Source: Saccoglossus kowalevskii
Taxonomy: Eukaryota > Hemichordata > Enteropneusta > Harrimaniidae
Length of the DNA: 15,024 nt
NCBI RefSeq assembly: GCF_000003605.2
Contig: NW_003141818.1
Coordinates: 87,219 to 102,242 of the forward strand
Reading direction: 5' to 3'
A program made the translations under genes and the position numbers. Below the pieces are notes generated by a model. That model made no database searches. It was given only the letters and a program-made list of their open reading frames with translations, and was not told the origin of the DNA. Shown piece after piece: positions 10,101 through 15,024 of the stretch. Position 1 is the stretch's first letter. Each line of letters starts with the position of its first letter.

Positions 10101-12939
10101 TATAGTTGTTGATGTGCAAACTATACCAATTACCAGAATTTCAATGTCATGAGAACAATGTTGCTATGAATTTTATGACCATGGCAATAGCTTACAACTT
10201 GTAGGTTTAGGGTTTATTAGAAAACCAATCCCTACCTCGGCTGACAAAGACGCCATGAGGTGCTCAGCTGCTTTTTCAAATTCATCAAGTCCATCATCAT
10301 CTTCTGTACTAGTTGGGTTGGCAACTACTGGTGTTATTGTCCTAGCATCAGGTTTAATTGGTAATACAGCAGTATTGGCAGTCCTATTGTTATGCACAGT
10401 GGAAGACTCTGTCTCATTTACACTTTCCACAATTTGTTCAGTTTTTTTCTCTTCAACTTCCTGTATGGTTACAACATTCTCCTTATGCCTTTCTTTCACA
10501 ACTGATTGTGATTTTGCTTGGCTTTCATTTTCATTTTGTTTACTTTCCTTCATTTCATTTGTCTGTTTAGTGTCTATTTTCACTAGTTTATTAGCATTGG
10601 CAGTGCGAGTATCATTGTCCTTAATTTTACTTTTCTCTGTTGGACCATTACCTTTCTCATTCTTTATCTTCTCATCTACAATTATAAAACAAAGAAAGCT
10701 CAGAAATAAAATCTGATGTGATGAAGGGAAGAGGGGTACGGAAGGCATGGAATAGAGACATGTAATATTAAAAATCCATGACTTGCCCACTAAACAAGAA
10801 ACCTGTGATAACATAGGTCTGTGCTAGATGCACAATGTGAATGCAATCTACTCGAATGAACCAAAGTTGATTCCCCCCCCCCCAAAATACCTAGACAACT
10901 TTTGAAATATAACAAAATGCACACTGATGTTAACCATTACTGTAACAATGTACCATCATAAATACAGTCAAACCTGTGACAGTGACCACCTGTATATAAA
11001 TACCAACTGTCTATAGTGACCACTTTTAGGCAGACCCTAAGCATAATGTATGAGCAGCCTGTGTATAACGACCACCTGTCTTGTGTGACTACCCTTACTG
11101 CAAAAATTGAAAGACTTAGCAAGTAGTTGCATTTTGTGTTCTTGTCATAAACCCTGGTGCAAAGTCTGATGCTATACAAAAAAACAGTGAAGGTTTCCAA
11201 AACATGCGAGACTTACAATAGCAGATTACAAAATATGTTGGCTAATCCAAGTTTCATTAACAGCTGACAATCGAAAAAACTATAGCAGTTTACAATCTGC
11301 ATACACACAAAGAGATGAGTGGAAATAAATGAATGAATGACCACATGACCAAGAATGGAAAAAGTATGATATAACATAATATGATCATTATTGCCCAGTT
11401 TGAATCAAATCAACAATAGACAAACTGAATTGAAAGGGGAGAAATCCAGCATTTAACTGCTACAATCATTTGAACTGATGAAAACATACTATAGGTGCCT
11501 GTCGTTTTACATTCTCCCCCACTTTTACATATGCTGTATTCTTACCATGTTGTTTTTCAGAGTCCTCTGATATTCTATCCATGTTTATTTTATTCCTATC
11601 TGGAACATCTTCTGCATCCTCTGAATCTTCTTTCTACAATACAAGAGAATTTCAATGTAGAATCCTAGGAGGCAGAATTATATATACGCATAGACTATAA
11701 TAGAATGAAAAGCGGCCTATACAGGGTTTCAAGATCATAAGGCAAAAACACTTGTCATTCTTTAACCAGCTTCTGATATGGATGCAATCAAATCAAAGTC
11801 AATTGATTTTTATTTTACTATTGATTGATTTTTTTGTATCAATGCAGATTCTGTGAGCGAAATTGACATAAAATCCAACACGACTTTCACTACAAACTGA
11901 ACAATTGAACGAAGGTTCATGTGTTCCAATGTATGTTCCATATAACAATGTTCACATCCCAATCAACATGTTGATTATAGCATGGGCATCCGGCAATCTG
12001 ATTGGTGGAAATGGCCGAGGCATGTTAGGAATTTGATAAGTTATCGCCCGATTTCCTAGATTGTTATACGATATGGCTTTATTTTAAAGTTGCCCTCAAA
12101 ATCCAGATAAAAAGTACATCACTGAACTACTGTACTCGTTCCAACTGAGTGCCCATGCTCAACACCCACATAGTAAATTCTGGAGGTACATAATTCATAA
12201 AGAATTGGTGAGATCCCAAAATTTGTCCCCAAAATGTCCTAAATTTGTCCCCAAAAAAATTTGTTTTATTGTAACCAAAAATGGAAGTCAATTGTAAGTG
12301 AAATTTAATGAATAATTTGAATAGTACTGTAAAATCTGTATTAGAAGCCGCGGCTTCTATTAAAATGGTACAATGCAACAGAGGGGATGCGGCTTCTATT
12401 AGAGCATCTACACATATGAGAAATGATGAATTTTTAGTTCTCAATTATTCAAATAGTATGGATGCGACTTCTATTAGGGATGCGGCTTCTAATACAGATT
12501 TTACGGTATATATTTTATCAAAGTTTAAAAGAAACTGGATAAAAACTGTTTGATCTACTGAAACCACAAGAAAAACTTTTATGGCGGAGTCAACAACAAC
12601 ATTTTCTACTCATACAACTTTTGTAGACATCGAGAATGGAACACTTTTCAAGAGCAAAAACAAGTTGTGAGGTACTCTCGTTTTTAACAAGAAATATACA
12701 TTTACAAATAAGATCTACTGCAGTTACCTTTGCTGACAGAAAAGCCCCTGAGGAATCAAACGAGCCAATATTATCAACATCAATGTTATCATCTGTACTC
12801 CATTCGGGTAAGCCATCATCATCACCCCAGCTATTCCCTCTACCACTATGATGACGTTCTCTGTCTCGATCTCTGTCATTTCGAAAGTCAAAATCAAATG
12901 TTCTATCTCTTGGATGATGCCAACTTGTTCTTGGACCAC
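938..12939 (-). CDS. GIGYF: GIGYF-family gene, 12 internal exons, both ends outside the window
   Basis: Spliced minus-strand gene for a GRB10-interacting GYF protein. Exons in transcript order: 12939-12728, 11633-11546, 10675-10236, 9179-9047, 8327-8161, 7597-7326, 7036-6697, 4740-4418, 3814-3727, 1872-1756, 1637-1540, 1148-938. Every internal border has AG before and GT after the exon on the coding strand. The 2489 nt stay open as one split Gly plus 829 codons. Order and motifs match animal GIGYF1/2: LPEW, FDSSGAF, the GYF domain, a Glu/Arg/Gln coiled coil, SLLEIQ and polyQ. Known GIGYF proteins act in the cytoplasm with the cap-binding protein 4EHP and the helicase DDX6/Me31B to repress mRNAs; the GYF domain binds proline-rich PPG-phi peptides. 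The N-terminal 4EHP-binding exons, start codon, C-terminal exons and UTRs were not found. Identity is very likely; which vertebrate paralogue it resembles more is not decided. Confidence 0.95.
950..1072 (-). repeat. CAG/CAA trinucleotide tract coding polyGln-41
   Basis: On the coding strand I count 25 CAG and 16 CAA codons, arranged in blocks. The longest pure CAG run is eight codons (989-1012). It lies wholly within the last exon visible in the window. CAA interruptions are known to stabilise CAG tracts against slippage. Confidence 0.97.
1149..1539 (-). other. GIGYF intron k/l
   Basis: AT-rich. It contains an unremarkable 72-codon plus-strand open frame (1240-1458) with no recognisable motif. 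I see no repeat or RNA gene. Confidence 0.7.
1540..1637 (-). CDS. GIGYF: GIGYF exon k: Gln-rich linker and GWAS Trp motif
   Basis: Residues 728-759 and two bases of Ser760. Acceptor atgttttag, donor TTCAAG|gtgagt (strong consensus). It encodes RQRQLQAQLQQVNH, seven Gln, then RPAGWASQNS. Human GIGYF2 has ALQQQQQQQQQKLSGWGNVS here. The Trp belongs to the second W/SLLEIQ module, completed by the next exon. Confidence 0.93.
1756..1872 (-). CDS. GIGYF: GIGYF exon j: W-motif and first SLLxIQ module
   Basis: Residues 689-727. Acceptor gatctgtag, donor GAAGAG|gtaaca, phase 0 on both sides. It encodes LPSSSMWAQSS, a Ser/Asn linker, then QLSLLQIQQMQEQEQRAREE. Human GIGYF2 reads LPSSSTWGQQSN followed by LSLAEIQKLEEERERQ. 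The Trp-plus-helix module recurs two exons later. Its binding partner is not clear to me from sequence. Confidence 0.94.
2040..2567 (+). mobile_element. second Helitron-like family, 3' end with terminal hairpin
   Basis: The right end is clear: GACTCCGGACGGACGGAGAC, then ATAAG, perfect 10-bp arms AGTCCCCGTT (2530-2539) and AACGGGGACT (2555-2564), 15-nt loop, then CTAA overlapping the second arm. The layout (CGGACGG tract, ATAAG, stem, loop, stem, CTAA) is that of copy 1, with a different stem sequence. The left border is a guess; no subterminal inverted repeat was found. Confidence 0.55.
3000..3161. mobile_element. MITE-like fragment ending in CCGTAAAAACTCC (inverse)
   Basis: Repeated short motifs of the gtcg(g)aaattttgg / gccgaaaatttgg type end at ttttacgg (3154-3161), followed by TA (3162-3163). 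Read inversely the end is TA-CCGTAAAAACTCC. The opposite end is not recognisable, so the element is partial or decayed; its left limit is uncertain. Confidence 0.4.
3317..3338. repeat. (CGCA)n/(CA)n microsatellite
   Basis: Short run of CGCA units passing into CA units in an intron. Confidence 0.9.
3636..3656. repeat. perfect 21-bp palindrome
   Basis: ACTGTATATG (3636-3645), one base, CATATACAGT (3647-3656). A perfect inverted repeat with a 1-nt centre, in an intron. Function unknown. Confidence 0.8.
3727..3814 (-). CDS. GIGYF: GIGYF exon i: EALRRL-QQQ helix end
   Basis: Residues 659-688. Acceptor ttattcag, donor ATAAAG|gtgatt. It encodes QQEIQRQQHQQEALRRLQQQ and ends QQLQQIK. Human GIGYF2 has QEALRRLQQQ, then LAQMK, at the same point just before LPSSS, so the exon is placed firmly. 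It closes the coiled-coil region. A short 88-bp exon inside large introns, identified by splice phase and conservation. Confidence 0.93.
3815..4417 (-). other. GIGYF intron h/i
   Basis: Contains a 99-codon plus-strand open frame (4000-4299) with no motif known to me, and no strong repeat. Probably plain intron, perhaps with an old repeat around 3980-4080. Confidence 0.65.
4418..4740 (-). CDS. GIGYF: GIGYF exon h: long charged coiled coil with QRQQEL hexapeptide repeats
   Basis: Residues 552-658 and two bases of Arg659. Acceptor tttgatag, donor CAAAG|gtacat. The exon has no hydrophobic core apart from spaced Leu/Ile/Met. It starts RQEVQRKQEELMRKQKEEDE and, from residue 602, becomes a near-regular hexapeptide repeat, consensus QRQQEL (repeat DNA about 4420-4590, unit 18 bp). 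Vertebrate GIGYF2 has a long Arg/Glu helix at this place, but mostly with EEER-type units. A continuous single alpha helix or coiled coil is likely. The frame past the donor toward 4282 is intron. Confidence 0.94.
4420..4590 (-). repeat. 18-bp coding minisatellite (hexapeptide QRQQEL)
   Basis: About nine imperfect 18-bp units on the coding strand, each giving a QRQQEL-like hexapeptide. Some units are shortened (QRQEL, QREL) by multiples of three bases, so the frame is kept. It lies inside exon h. Confidence 0.85.
4900..5456 (+). mobile_element. Helitron-like non-autonomous element, complete copy 2
   Basis: Left end AACAAGCAGCCTGTCGGCTG (4900-4919) matches copy 3 at 14244. A subterminal TAGCTCCACTGT follows (4923-4934). 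The core has about two and a half tandem units (ATCACTTTTTACC at 5019 and 5170, spacing 151 owing to small deletions). The right end has the GACAACGACAGACAATCACT-like stretch and a decayed hairpin ending GCTAAAAA (5422-5457). It carries no open frame, so it depends on proteins supplied elsewhere. About 560 bp. Confidence 0.72.
5933..6084. mobile_element. imperfect palindromic (foldback) MITE-like element
   Basis: The left arm from about 5933 to 5970 (ATATTGCAG, GACACT, TTGCTAA) is matched inversely by 6042-6084 (TTAGCAA, CAGTGCC, CTGCAATAT, TTCCATCCT), with small gaps. The arms of about 38-43 bp enclose about 71 bp. It carries no coding capacity. The target duplication is not clear. Confidence 0.6.
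6252..6346. mobile_element. 95-bp TA-flanked MITE with C[T]GTA-type inverted ends
   Basis: Left end CTGTAGAAGGGTTAATTATT after TA (6250-6251); right end, read inversely, CTGTAAAATGGGTTTATATT before TA (6347-6348). The inverted ends extend through TCACTG(G/A)GTT with about four mismatches in the 21-bp aligned inner part. The TA duplication fits Tc1/mariner-type insertion. Confidence 0.65.
6697..7036 (-). CDS. GIGYF: GIGYF exon g: Pro-rich, Trp-rich segment and start of the coiled coil
   Basis: Residues 438-551. Acceptor tttaacag, donor TTGCAG|gtaatt. Three parts are visible: a Ser/Thr/Gln-rich start; a Pro/Ser-rich block (SPVPSPRSPMLPSPRPPP, 465-482), a possible SH3, WW or GYF-type ligand; and three tryptophans (SIWGTPSDSWTGVWELE, 493-509), matching the Trp-rich box of human GIGYF2 (SIWELQ, VWEGGSVWDL). 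From residue 511 a charged Glu/Lys/Arg helix begins and runs into the next exon. Frames on the other strand here are shadows. Confidence 0.95.
7326..7597 (-). CDS. GIGYF: GIGYF exon f: Gln/Leu-rich helical region
   Basis: Residues 348-437 and two bases of Arg438. Acceptor tttttcag, donor GATAG|gtgaat. After GNTTPVKENIPGDEQLKQR comes a Gln/Leu-rich stretch in which LQQQ recurs, followed by AQAQAYLRHQLQQQ and QLLRQQQQQQQ. Human GIGYF2 has a similar Gln-rich segment after its GYF domain (QQELTALYQMQHLQ). Probably a long amphipathic helix or coiled coil. Codons mix CAG and CAA; the longest Gln run is seven. Confidence 0.94.
7598..8160 (-). other. GIGYF intron e/f
   Basis: Ordinary AT-rich intron sequence. 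I see no repeat, RNA gene or exon in it. Confidence 0.65.
8161..8327 (-). CDS. GIGYF: GIGYF exon e: core of the GYF domain
   Basis: Residues 292-347. Acceptor ttattgcag, donor CAAATG|gtaatt. It completes the signature W-x-Y-x8-GPF-x4-M-x2-W-x3-GYF: G292-P-F294, M299, W302, G306-Y-F308. These residues form the hydrophobic pocket that accepts PPG-phi ligands. Then follow TMSLLVKRGCD and FQPLGEVIKLWGRVPF (322-337), nearly the same as human GIGYF2, and a Pro-rich exit (TPGPMVPPQM). This is the diagnostic exon of the gene, with all key positions intact. Confidence 0.98.
8328..9046 (-). other. GIGYF intron d/e, splitting the GYF domain
   Basis: AT-rich, with no feature that I can support. It separates the two halves of the GYF domain with a phase 1 split in the Gly of GPF. 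Confidence 0.7.
9047..9179 (-). CDS. GIGYF: GIGYF exon d: first part of the GYF domain
   Basis: Residues 248-291 and the first base of Gly292. Acceptor aacttag, donor CAAG|gtaagt. After an acidic start (DDDKHVAEVVKDIG) the exon enters the GYF domain with KWFYKDPQGQTQ (280-291). This supplies the first invariant positions of the GYF signature, W281-x-Y283, and the KDPQG turn. The domain is cut by a phase 1 intron within the Gly of GPF; the next exon continues it. GYF domains bind proline-rich ligands in translation and splicing partners. Confidence 0.96.
9180..10235 (-). other. GIGYF intron c/d
   Basis: About 1.06 kb with no exon, repeat array or RNA gene that I can recognise. Confidence 0.65.
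10236..10675 (-). CDS. GIGYF: GIGYF exon c: Lys/Glu/Thr-rich disordered region and pre-GYF acidic helix
   Basis: Residues 101-247, the longest exon. Acceptor aattgtag, donor GCCGAG|gtaggg. Most of it is polar and repetitive (KEN, TEK, ESQ, NET type), so probably disordered. The last part, STEDDDGLDEFEKAAEHLMA, corresponds to the human GIGYF2 segment with EPDDEEGLKHLEQQAEKMVAYL just before the GYF domain, and is likely a short acidic amphipathic helix. A 153-codon open frame on the opposite strand (10255-10716) is only the mirror of this exon's Ser/Thr/Glu-rich codon use. I see no motif in the middle section. Confidence 0.93.
10676..11545 (-). other. GIGYF intron b/c
   Basis: Contains an 11-base C run (10873-10883) and a degenerate short-repeat cluster (10968-11095). 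No exon is seen; the minus frame at 10937-11200 is the translation of that repeat. Confidence 0.7.
10968..11095. repeat. degenerate 16-18 bp tandem repeat, CTGTNTATARYGACCAC type
   Basis: The motif recurs as CCTGTGACAGTGACCAC, CTGTATATAAATACCA, CTGTCTATAGTGACCAC, CCTGTGTATAACGACCAC and CTGTCTTGTGTGACTAC. It begins next to TACAGTCAAACCTG, a terminus-like sequence. Similar repeats are scattered in many invertebrate genomes (from memory). Confidence 0.6.
11546..11633 (-). CDS. GIGYF: GIGYF exon b: short acidic linker
   Basis: Residues 72-100 plus the first base of codon 101. Acceptor attgtag, donor catG|gtaaga. The sequence is acidic and low in hydrophobics, starting KEDSEDAEDVPDRNK and ending SEDSEKQH. 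Its phases (0 in, 1 out) join FLSAK of the preceding exon to DEKIKNEK of the next without a frame break. It matches in position the disordered acidic region after the FDSSGAF motif in other GIGYF proteins. No domain is seen. The exon call rests on splice sites, phase and position. Confidence 0.82.
11634..12727 (-). other. GIGYF intron a/b
   Basis: Contains the 180-bp MITE at 12327-12506 and a weak inverted-repeat region at 11937-12075 (CCATATAACAAT against inverse CCATATCGTATAACAAT). The rest is unremarkable. Confidence 0.65.
12327..12506. mobile_element. 180-bp MITE with 25-bp inverted ends and TA duplication
   Basis: The left end (12327-12351, CTGTAAAATCTGTATTAG...) and the inverse of the right end (12482-12506, CCGTAAAATCTGTATTAG...) match at 24 of 25 positions. 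TA flanks both sides (12325-12326, 12507-12508). Inside, GATGCGGCTTCTATTAG-like units recur at 12386-12402, 12461-12477 and 12479-12492, so the terminal sequence is also the internal repeat. A perfect 18-bp palindrome lies at 12342-12359. No coding capacity. Confidence 0.82.
12728..12939 (-). CDS. GIGYF: GIGYF exon a: Arg/Asp-rich segment and DDX6-binding-type motifs
   Basis: Residues 1-71. The exon follows a cctag acceptor with a weak pyrimidine tract, begins with the last two bases of a Gly codon (phase 1), and ends AAG before gtaact (phase 0). It encodes an Arg/Asp-rich stretch (FDFDFRNDRDRDRER at 15-29), then a Gly/Asp spacer, LPEW (44-47) and SFDSSGAFLS (60-69). Human GIGYF2 has the same arrangement: an FEFDFRDRDD-like stretch, LPEW, then GTFDSSGAFLS. 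From memory of GIGYF structural work, the Trp and the FDF-like segment contact the RecA2 domain of DDX6/Me31B. That role is inferred here. This is the most 5' exon I could place. Confidence 0.93.
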
Positions 12940-13009
12940 CTAGGTTTTGAAGTAGAAAAAGTGGGATAAATGAACATGGTGGTTAGTGTCAAACATTTTG
13001 AAAAAGCGA

Positions 13010-13211
13010 CATACAATTTTAGCGAATTGTGGTAAAATGATGTAATAGCGAAATGTTGATTTAGTGAATCTCTCTTGTCATTGTTGATTTCTTTGTTTGG
13101 CGGCCATTTTGAATTGATAATAGAGTCATTAGCGACATCTTGAATTAGCAAATCAGTTCTCTCGCTAAATTCGCGAAAAAGACATGCTCACGAAAAAGGC
13201 ATGTTTTACAG
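13010..13211. mobile_element. MITE-like fragment with TAGCGAA motifs, end CTGTAAAACATGCC (inverse)
   Basis: TAGCGAA, TAGCGACA and CGCTAAATTCGCG motifs recur. The right end is GGCATGTTTTACAG (13198-13211) followed by TA; inversely TA-CTGTAAAACATGCC. The left end is not recognisable, so the start is approximate. Confidence 0.45.
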
Positions 13212-13322
13212 TAGTTTGTCAATAGCCTGGATGTCATTTGTTTACATTTTTGTCAACAACCATGTCTGACTAAATCATCATCTGCTATGACAATATCGCT
13301 AGCAAGTTTCCTTATTAACAAG

Positions 13323-13346
13323 ACATGACATGTCATGTCATGTCAT
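13323..13346. repeat. TGTCA pentamer microsatellite
   Basis: ACATGACA followed by three perfect TGTCA units (13331-13345). Confidence 0.85.
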
Positions 13347-13936
13347 AGCCCCCGCTCAGAAAAAAATTTAAAAACTTATATTGAACTGGGTTTGTGTCAG
13401 AATGAATTAATTCATTATGAGCTGTATTAAAATTCTGTTATTAATTGTTCAGAATTGATGTGTTACAATTTGAGGGGGGTGGGGTAAAAATTTATTCATT
13501 TGGCTTTTCCGAGACAATTTATAACTTGTTAAACATATAATGCGATGTGCACTTGTAAACAATTATTACCAGTCCCTGTACCAACTTTGAAATAAACTGG
13601 ATGACACATATCTGAGAAAAAGCTGGTAACAGCTAGAAAAAGCTTGTTTTTTTTAGATTTTTGAGGGAAAAAATGACCTCCAAGTCGTAAAAATGTATCC
13701 AATCAAACAGGTCATGAATGACACTGCCTTCACTTGTTGTCATTTGAAAGTTGCAACATACAATTTGTTCAGTTTTTGGCATGGACATAAATTGGCAAAC
13801 ATGATTCCTATGGCATTTTCAAGTTTATAGCACTCTCCATTCTGGTCTCAGCAAGAACACCAGAGAGCAACAAGTAAGTACAACAGGTAAAATGACATGC
13901 AAGTATGCAAATCAGATCTGCAAATATGTTTAAGAG

Positions 13937-14243
13937 TCAGTGTTGTCTGTTTGGATAAACTTTCTTGTACAACTGTATTCCTAATACAAGAACACTGTCA
14001 ATCACAGAACTACTCCAGCGAAAAACTACTGATATTTTAGTCAGTAACAAGGCAAAGATACCGTTTGTCATACAAGTACTAGCACCAAATGAGGAACTGA
14101 GAAACTGCAATGATCCTTGGTGTACATTACCTGTGTCAACAACTTTACTTCCCATGTACAGATCTACATGTAGTTTGTGGCCCTGAATTAGTTTAAATAT
14201 CTCTAAATAAGGACAAGAGTACTTCTCATATGACAATGATACA
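13937..14243 (-). pseudogene. broken transposon-type ORF with cysteine-peptidase-like pattern
   Basis: A minus-strand frame of about 100 codons stays open from the border of the Helitron-like copy (near 14243) to a stop at 13937. It reads DTGNVHQGSLQF, then FGASTCMTNGIFALL, W-SSSVIDSVLVLGIQLYKKV. The order HQG-x3-F, G-x3-C-x2-N, W, then ID-x-VL-x2-G-x2-LY resembles an OTU/USP-like cysteine-peptidase domain found in some transposon-encoded proteins (recognised from memory). Here the residue before Cys, normally Gln, is Thr. The frame stops soon after LYKKV and its upstream part is cut by the + oriented element at 14244. A decayed fragment is most likely. A cellular exon is possible but I find no good splice sites. 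Confidence 0.45.
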
Positions 14244-15024
14244 AACAAGCAGCCTATCGGCTGAGATAGCTCCGCTGTTAGAAATGCACATTTCAATTAA
14301 AGAACTGAAGACATCATCAGAAAATGAACAATATGTATAGTATCAAAGCAATCGGACTTACAGTTTTTAACAAGAAGTCGAAAATATCACTTTCTACCAA
14401 AAATGACAAAAATATTCACCAAAATTAGAGAATTGAAGATATCATCACGAAATGAACAAATCTGAGAAAGGTCTACATGTAGTATCTATATATGTAATAT
14501 CAAAGCAATTGAACTTTTGGTTTTTAACAAGAAGTCGAAAATATCACTTTTTACCAAATATGACAAAAATATTCACCAAAATTATAGAATCCAAGATATC
14601 ATCACGAAATGAACAAATCTGAGAAAGGTCTACATGTAGTATCTAAATATGTATTATCAAAGCAATTGAACTATTGGTTTTTAACAAGAAGTCGAAAATA
14701 TCACTTTTTACCAAAAATTACAAAAATATTCACGAAAATTAGAGAATTGAAGACATCATCACAAAATGAACAAATCTGAGAGAGGTCCACATGTAGTACC
14801 TATATATGTAATATCAAAGCAATCGGACTTGTGGTTTTTAACAAGAAGTCGAAAATATCACTTTTTACCAAAAATTACAAAAATATTCACCAAAATTAGA
14901 GAATTGAAGATATCATCACAAAATGAACAAATCTGAGAGAGGTCTACATGTAGTACCTATATATGTAGTATCAAAGCAATTGGACTTGCGGTTTTTAACA
15001 AGAAGTCGAAAATATCACTTTTTA
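14244..15024 (+). mobile_element. Helitron-like non-autonomous element, copy 3, with 157-bp tandem array
   Basis: Left end AACAAGCAGCCTATCGGCTG (14244-14263) and subterminal TAGCTCCGCTGT (14267-14278). From about 14330 a tandem array begins: ACTTTYTACC starts at 14389, 14546, 14703, 14860 and 15017, an exact 157-bp period over four intervals. Units differ by a few substitutions only. The array runs off the right edge; the 3' hairpin end is not reached. No open frame is conserved across the units. Confidence 0.78.
14330..15024 (+). repeat. 157-bp tandem repeat array (more than four units)
   Basis: Core of copy 3. Each unit contains TATCAAAGCAAT, TTTTTAACAAGAAGTCG, ATATCACTTTTTACC, ACAAAAATATTCACC and GAACAAATCTGAGA in fixed order, with no indels over four periods. 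It is AT-rich satellite-like DNA. Confidence 0.9.

Larger units (their letters stand above)
12940..13936 (-). other. upstream intron or flank of GIGYF
   Basis: No upstream GIGYF exon was recognised. It holds repeat fragments (13010-13211) and a pentamer microsatellite (13323-13346). The acceptor at 12940-12941 shows that an upstream exon must exist further right. Confidence 0.6.

Noticed and set aside
10255-10716. 153-codon plus-strand frame, Ser/Leu-rich, membrane-protein-like
   Set aside because: It is the exact mirror of GIGYF exon c; its hydrophobicity is the antisense image of Lys/Glu/Asn codons.
10873-10883. Run of 11 C
   Set aside because: Simple homopolymer in an intron, no structure around it that would suggest more.
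10937-11200. 87-codon minus-strand frame with VVT-SLYTG repeats
   Set aside because: Translation of the degenerate tandem repeat cluster, not a protein.
12127-12444. 105-codon minus-strand frame with repeated LIEAA
   Set aside because: Much of it is the translation of the MITE at 12327-12506; the repeat of LIEAA reflects its tandem units.
12724-13151. Several overlapping frames on both strands (12724-12939 minus, 12730-12969 plus, 12903-13151 minus) as alternative genes
   Set aside because: They are other frames of GIGYF exon a and flanking intron; only the frame with LPEW and FDSSGAF joins the next exon in phase.
13965-14186. 73-codon plus-strand frame
   Set aside because: Opposite strand of the transposon-type frame at 13937-14243, which carries the better motif pattern.
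14330-15024. Regular repeats that might suggest a CRISPR array
   Set aside because: The whole 157-bp unit repeats without unique spacers, and the genome is animal.

Overview
The window is a piece of an AT-rich animal nuclear genome. It has spliced coding exons with canonical splice sites, introns loaded with short interspersed repeats, and no bacterial-style gene packing. The protein is a clear GIGYF-family member (GRB10-interacting GYF protein; translational repression with 4EHP). The repeats look like those of marine invertebrates, perhaps a mollusc or other lophotrochozoan. That guess rests on repeat style only, and I cannot name the species.

One gene dominates: a GIGYF orthologue on the minus strand. 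I resolved twelve internal exons between 12939 and 938, all with AG/GT borders on the coding strand. Together they keep one open frame of 829 complete codons plus a split first glycine (residue numbers below count that glycine as 1). In transcript order the exons encode: an Arg/Asp-rich stretch with the LPEW and FDSSGAF motifs (DDX6-binding region in known GIGYFs); an acidic, Lys-rich linker; the GYF domain split over two exons; a Gln/Leu-rich helix; a Pro-rich and Trp-rich segment; a long Arg/Glu/Gln coiled coil with hexapeptide repeats; two W-plus-SLLxIQ modules; and a 41-residue polyglutamine tract. The 5' exons (4EHP-binding N terminus) lie beyond the right edge or were not recognisable between 12940 and 15024. 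The 3' exons lie beyond the left edge.

The introns are a repeat landscape. Three copies of a Helitron-like non-autonomous element occur, all in + orientation: a 3' end at 1-138, a complete one at about 4900-5456, and one from about 14244 off the right edge. It has a 157-bp tandem core, subterminal inverted repeats and a 3' terminal hairpin. A second family with the same 3' architecture but a different stem ends at about 2567. Several unrelated short elements share the terminus C[T/C]GTAAAA next to TA (6252-6346, 12327-12506, and single ends at 3161 and 13211), which points to mobilisation by one mariner-like transposase. Further repeats are an imperfect palindromic element (5933-6084), a degenerate 16-18 bp repeat cluster (10968-11095) and a possible tRNA-derived SINE head (338-410).

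Right of the gene, a broken minus-strand reading frame (13937 to about 14243) shows a cysteine-peptidase-like pattern seen in transposon-borne proteins, and it is interrupted by the Helitron-like copy. I see no new multi-gene system. The most unusual material is the repeat termini and the polyglutamine and hexapeptide coding repeats.
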